This document shows positions 22,407 through 23,207 of a stretch of DNA of 23,207 nucleotides, piece after piece. Made by a program: the position numbers and the translations under genes. Origin of the DNA: a virus; the IMG/VR virus record IMGVR_UViG_3300030109_006445, positions 1 to 23,207 of that record. One strand, 5' to 3'. The number at the start of each line of letters is the position of its first letter. The stretch's first letter is position 1. The notes under the pieces were generated by a model that was not told where the DNA came from, searched no databases, and saw only the letters and a list, made by a program, of their open reading frames with translations.

Positions 22407-23207
22407 TTATGTTCCTGTTGGTATTACACCGAGAGGATCTTCTACGAGATCAACGGTTAATTTATTAGAATCTGAATAATTCCAAGTATGACTCCATGTA
22501 GGGGAATAATATACTTTAGGTCTATTATATACAGAAGGAATCTGGTGTTCAAACCTCCTATAACCTCCTTTGTTTTCCAAGAAATGAATCATACACTTTG
22601 TCTGCTTGTCAGAAATATTTTCAAAAGAATAATTCATTCCAAAAGTAGAAATGTTGTCATTCGTTTTTAATCTTTGAGTAAAAGAGTTCTGATATTGTAA
22701 AATGTCAGCTTTAATTTGAACATCGTTTTGAGTTCCAATATCAGGCTCAAAAAAGAATTTTTGAGTCCACATTGATGAGGCTCCTGTAGGGCTGTTAGTC
22801 TCACTAGAAGAGTGATCTCCAGTGCAATAATAAAAGTTATCTAACTTGGTTTGATTTAATCCCGAATAAACAATGTCATATTTTTCATAACTAGTAGAAG
22901 GCTTCCATCCCTGAAAAGATAAATTAGGAAAAGTTCCCATCCCCGACCAATTAAACAAGGTAGGTGCATGATCTACATTGATTTTAGCAGCGACCTCGAA
23001 ATGTTGGTTGTTCATGAAATTAATTGCATAATTATCACAAAAACCTGAAAATGTTTTATAGATTCCTAAGTTATCGGGAGATATTTCTATAGGCAAATTG
23101 CCCGACTGTGCCTCGAAAAAAGCGGCTAGTCTACGAGCATTAGTCTCGTTAACGTCATACCTTAAAGAAAACGTTGCCGACAAACTGTTAGCAGATAAGG
23201 GAATTAA
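22407..23207 (-). CDS. Tail protein with carbohydrate-binding-like insert (5' end cut by window)
   Basis: The reading frame is open to the right edge, so the true start lies outside the window; a TTG at 23183 is a possible but unlikely start. Of 266 visible residues, the N-terminal part has ATFSLRYDVNETNARRLAAF and FFEAQSGNLP, a segment I associate with phage tail proteins. The middle (about 22761-22907) has a Trp-Tyr-x-x-Tyr-Asp-x-Val...Tyr-Tyr-Cys...Trp spacing like small carbohydrate-binding modules. The C-terminus (YYSPTWSHTWNYSD, then VDLVEDP) resembles the tail-tube-type ends of minor tail proteins. It is followed one base later by the other structural gene. The tail role is likely; the sugar-binding idea is inference. 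Confidence 0.6.
   Translation of the reverse strand, partial: LIPLSANSLSATFSLRYDVNETNARRLAAFFEAQSGNLPIEISPDNLGIYKTFSGFCDNYAINFMNNQHFEVAAKINVDHAPTLFNWSGMGTFPNLSFQGWKPSTSYEKYDIVYSGLNQTKLDNFYYCTGDHSSSETNSPTGASSMWTQKFFFEPDIGTQNDVQIKADILQYQNSFTQRLKTNDNISTFGMNYSFENISDKQTKCMIHFLENKGGYRRFEHQIPSVYNRPKVYYSPTWSHTWNYSDSNKLTVDLVEDPLGVIPTGT

Noticed and set aside
1-23207. tRNA genes, CRISPR arrays, insertion sequences, integrase or attachment sites
   Set aside because: None was recognised. Intergenic space is too small for most of these, and no repeated spacer pattern or transposase-like protein is present.

Overview
The window reads as part of an AT-rich genome of a tailed double-stranded DNA phage, most like the T4-like myoviruses of marine bacteria. 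The evidence is a UvsX-type recombinase, a DnaB/gp41-type helicase, the start of a phage primase, class I ribonucleotide reductase, a gp55-like sigma factor, a small heat-shock protein and two virion or tail proteins. These are packed almost without gaps, with many ATGA or TAATG start/stop overlaps. The host cannot be named from the sequence. No tRNA, CRISPR array, transposase or integrase was seen.

There are three transcription blocks. (1) A long leftward block (18300 to 1) is transcribed in the order nrdB, nrdA, an unknown gene, a sugar/glycosyltransferase cluster (15198 to 3797), an unknown gene, uvsX, a small nuclease, an unknown gene, the helicase and the primase start. (2) A rightward block (18520 to 21314) carries the sigma-like gene, a bacterial-type SSB, a further glycosyltransferase, Hsp20 and an FmdB-like protein. 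(3) A second leftward block (23207 to 21311) holds two structural proteins and converges on block 2 with overlapping stop codons. The only sizeable non-coding stretch is the 219-base divergent region at 18301-18519. It holds a near-consensus sigma70 promoter, a perfect hairpin and an exact T4 late-promoter motif upstream of the sigma-like gene.

The striking feature is the roughly 11.4 kb glycan cluster lying between the nucleotide-reduction and recombination/replication genes. From host GDP-mannose, GMD would make GDP-4-keto-6-deoxymannose. One branch (GDP-fucose synthase, then a GT10 fucosyltransferase) gives fucose transfer. A second branch (a perosamine-synthase-like aminotransferase and a sugar N-formyltransferase) is predicted to give GDP-N-formylperosamine, a route known from Brucella O-antigen. 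Further genes encode GT25-like, exostosin-like, GT4 and two less certain glycosyltransferases, another sugar epimerase, two methyltransferases (one fused to a kinase-like domain) and a DUF4254-like protein. No flippase, polymerase or membrane-anchored initiating transferase is visible. The phage may therefore decorate a host surface glycan or its own virion. This is inference; the sugar pathway itself is well supported by gene content.
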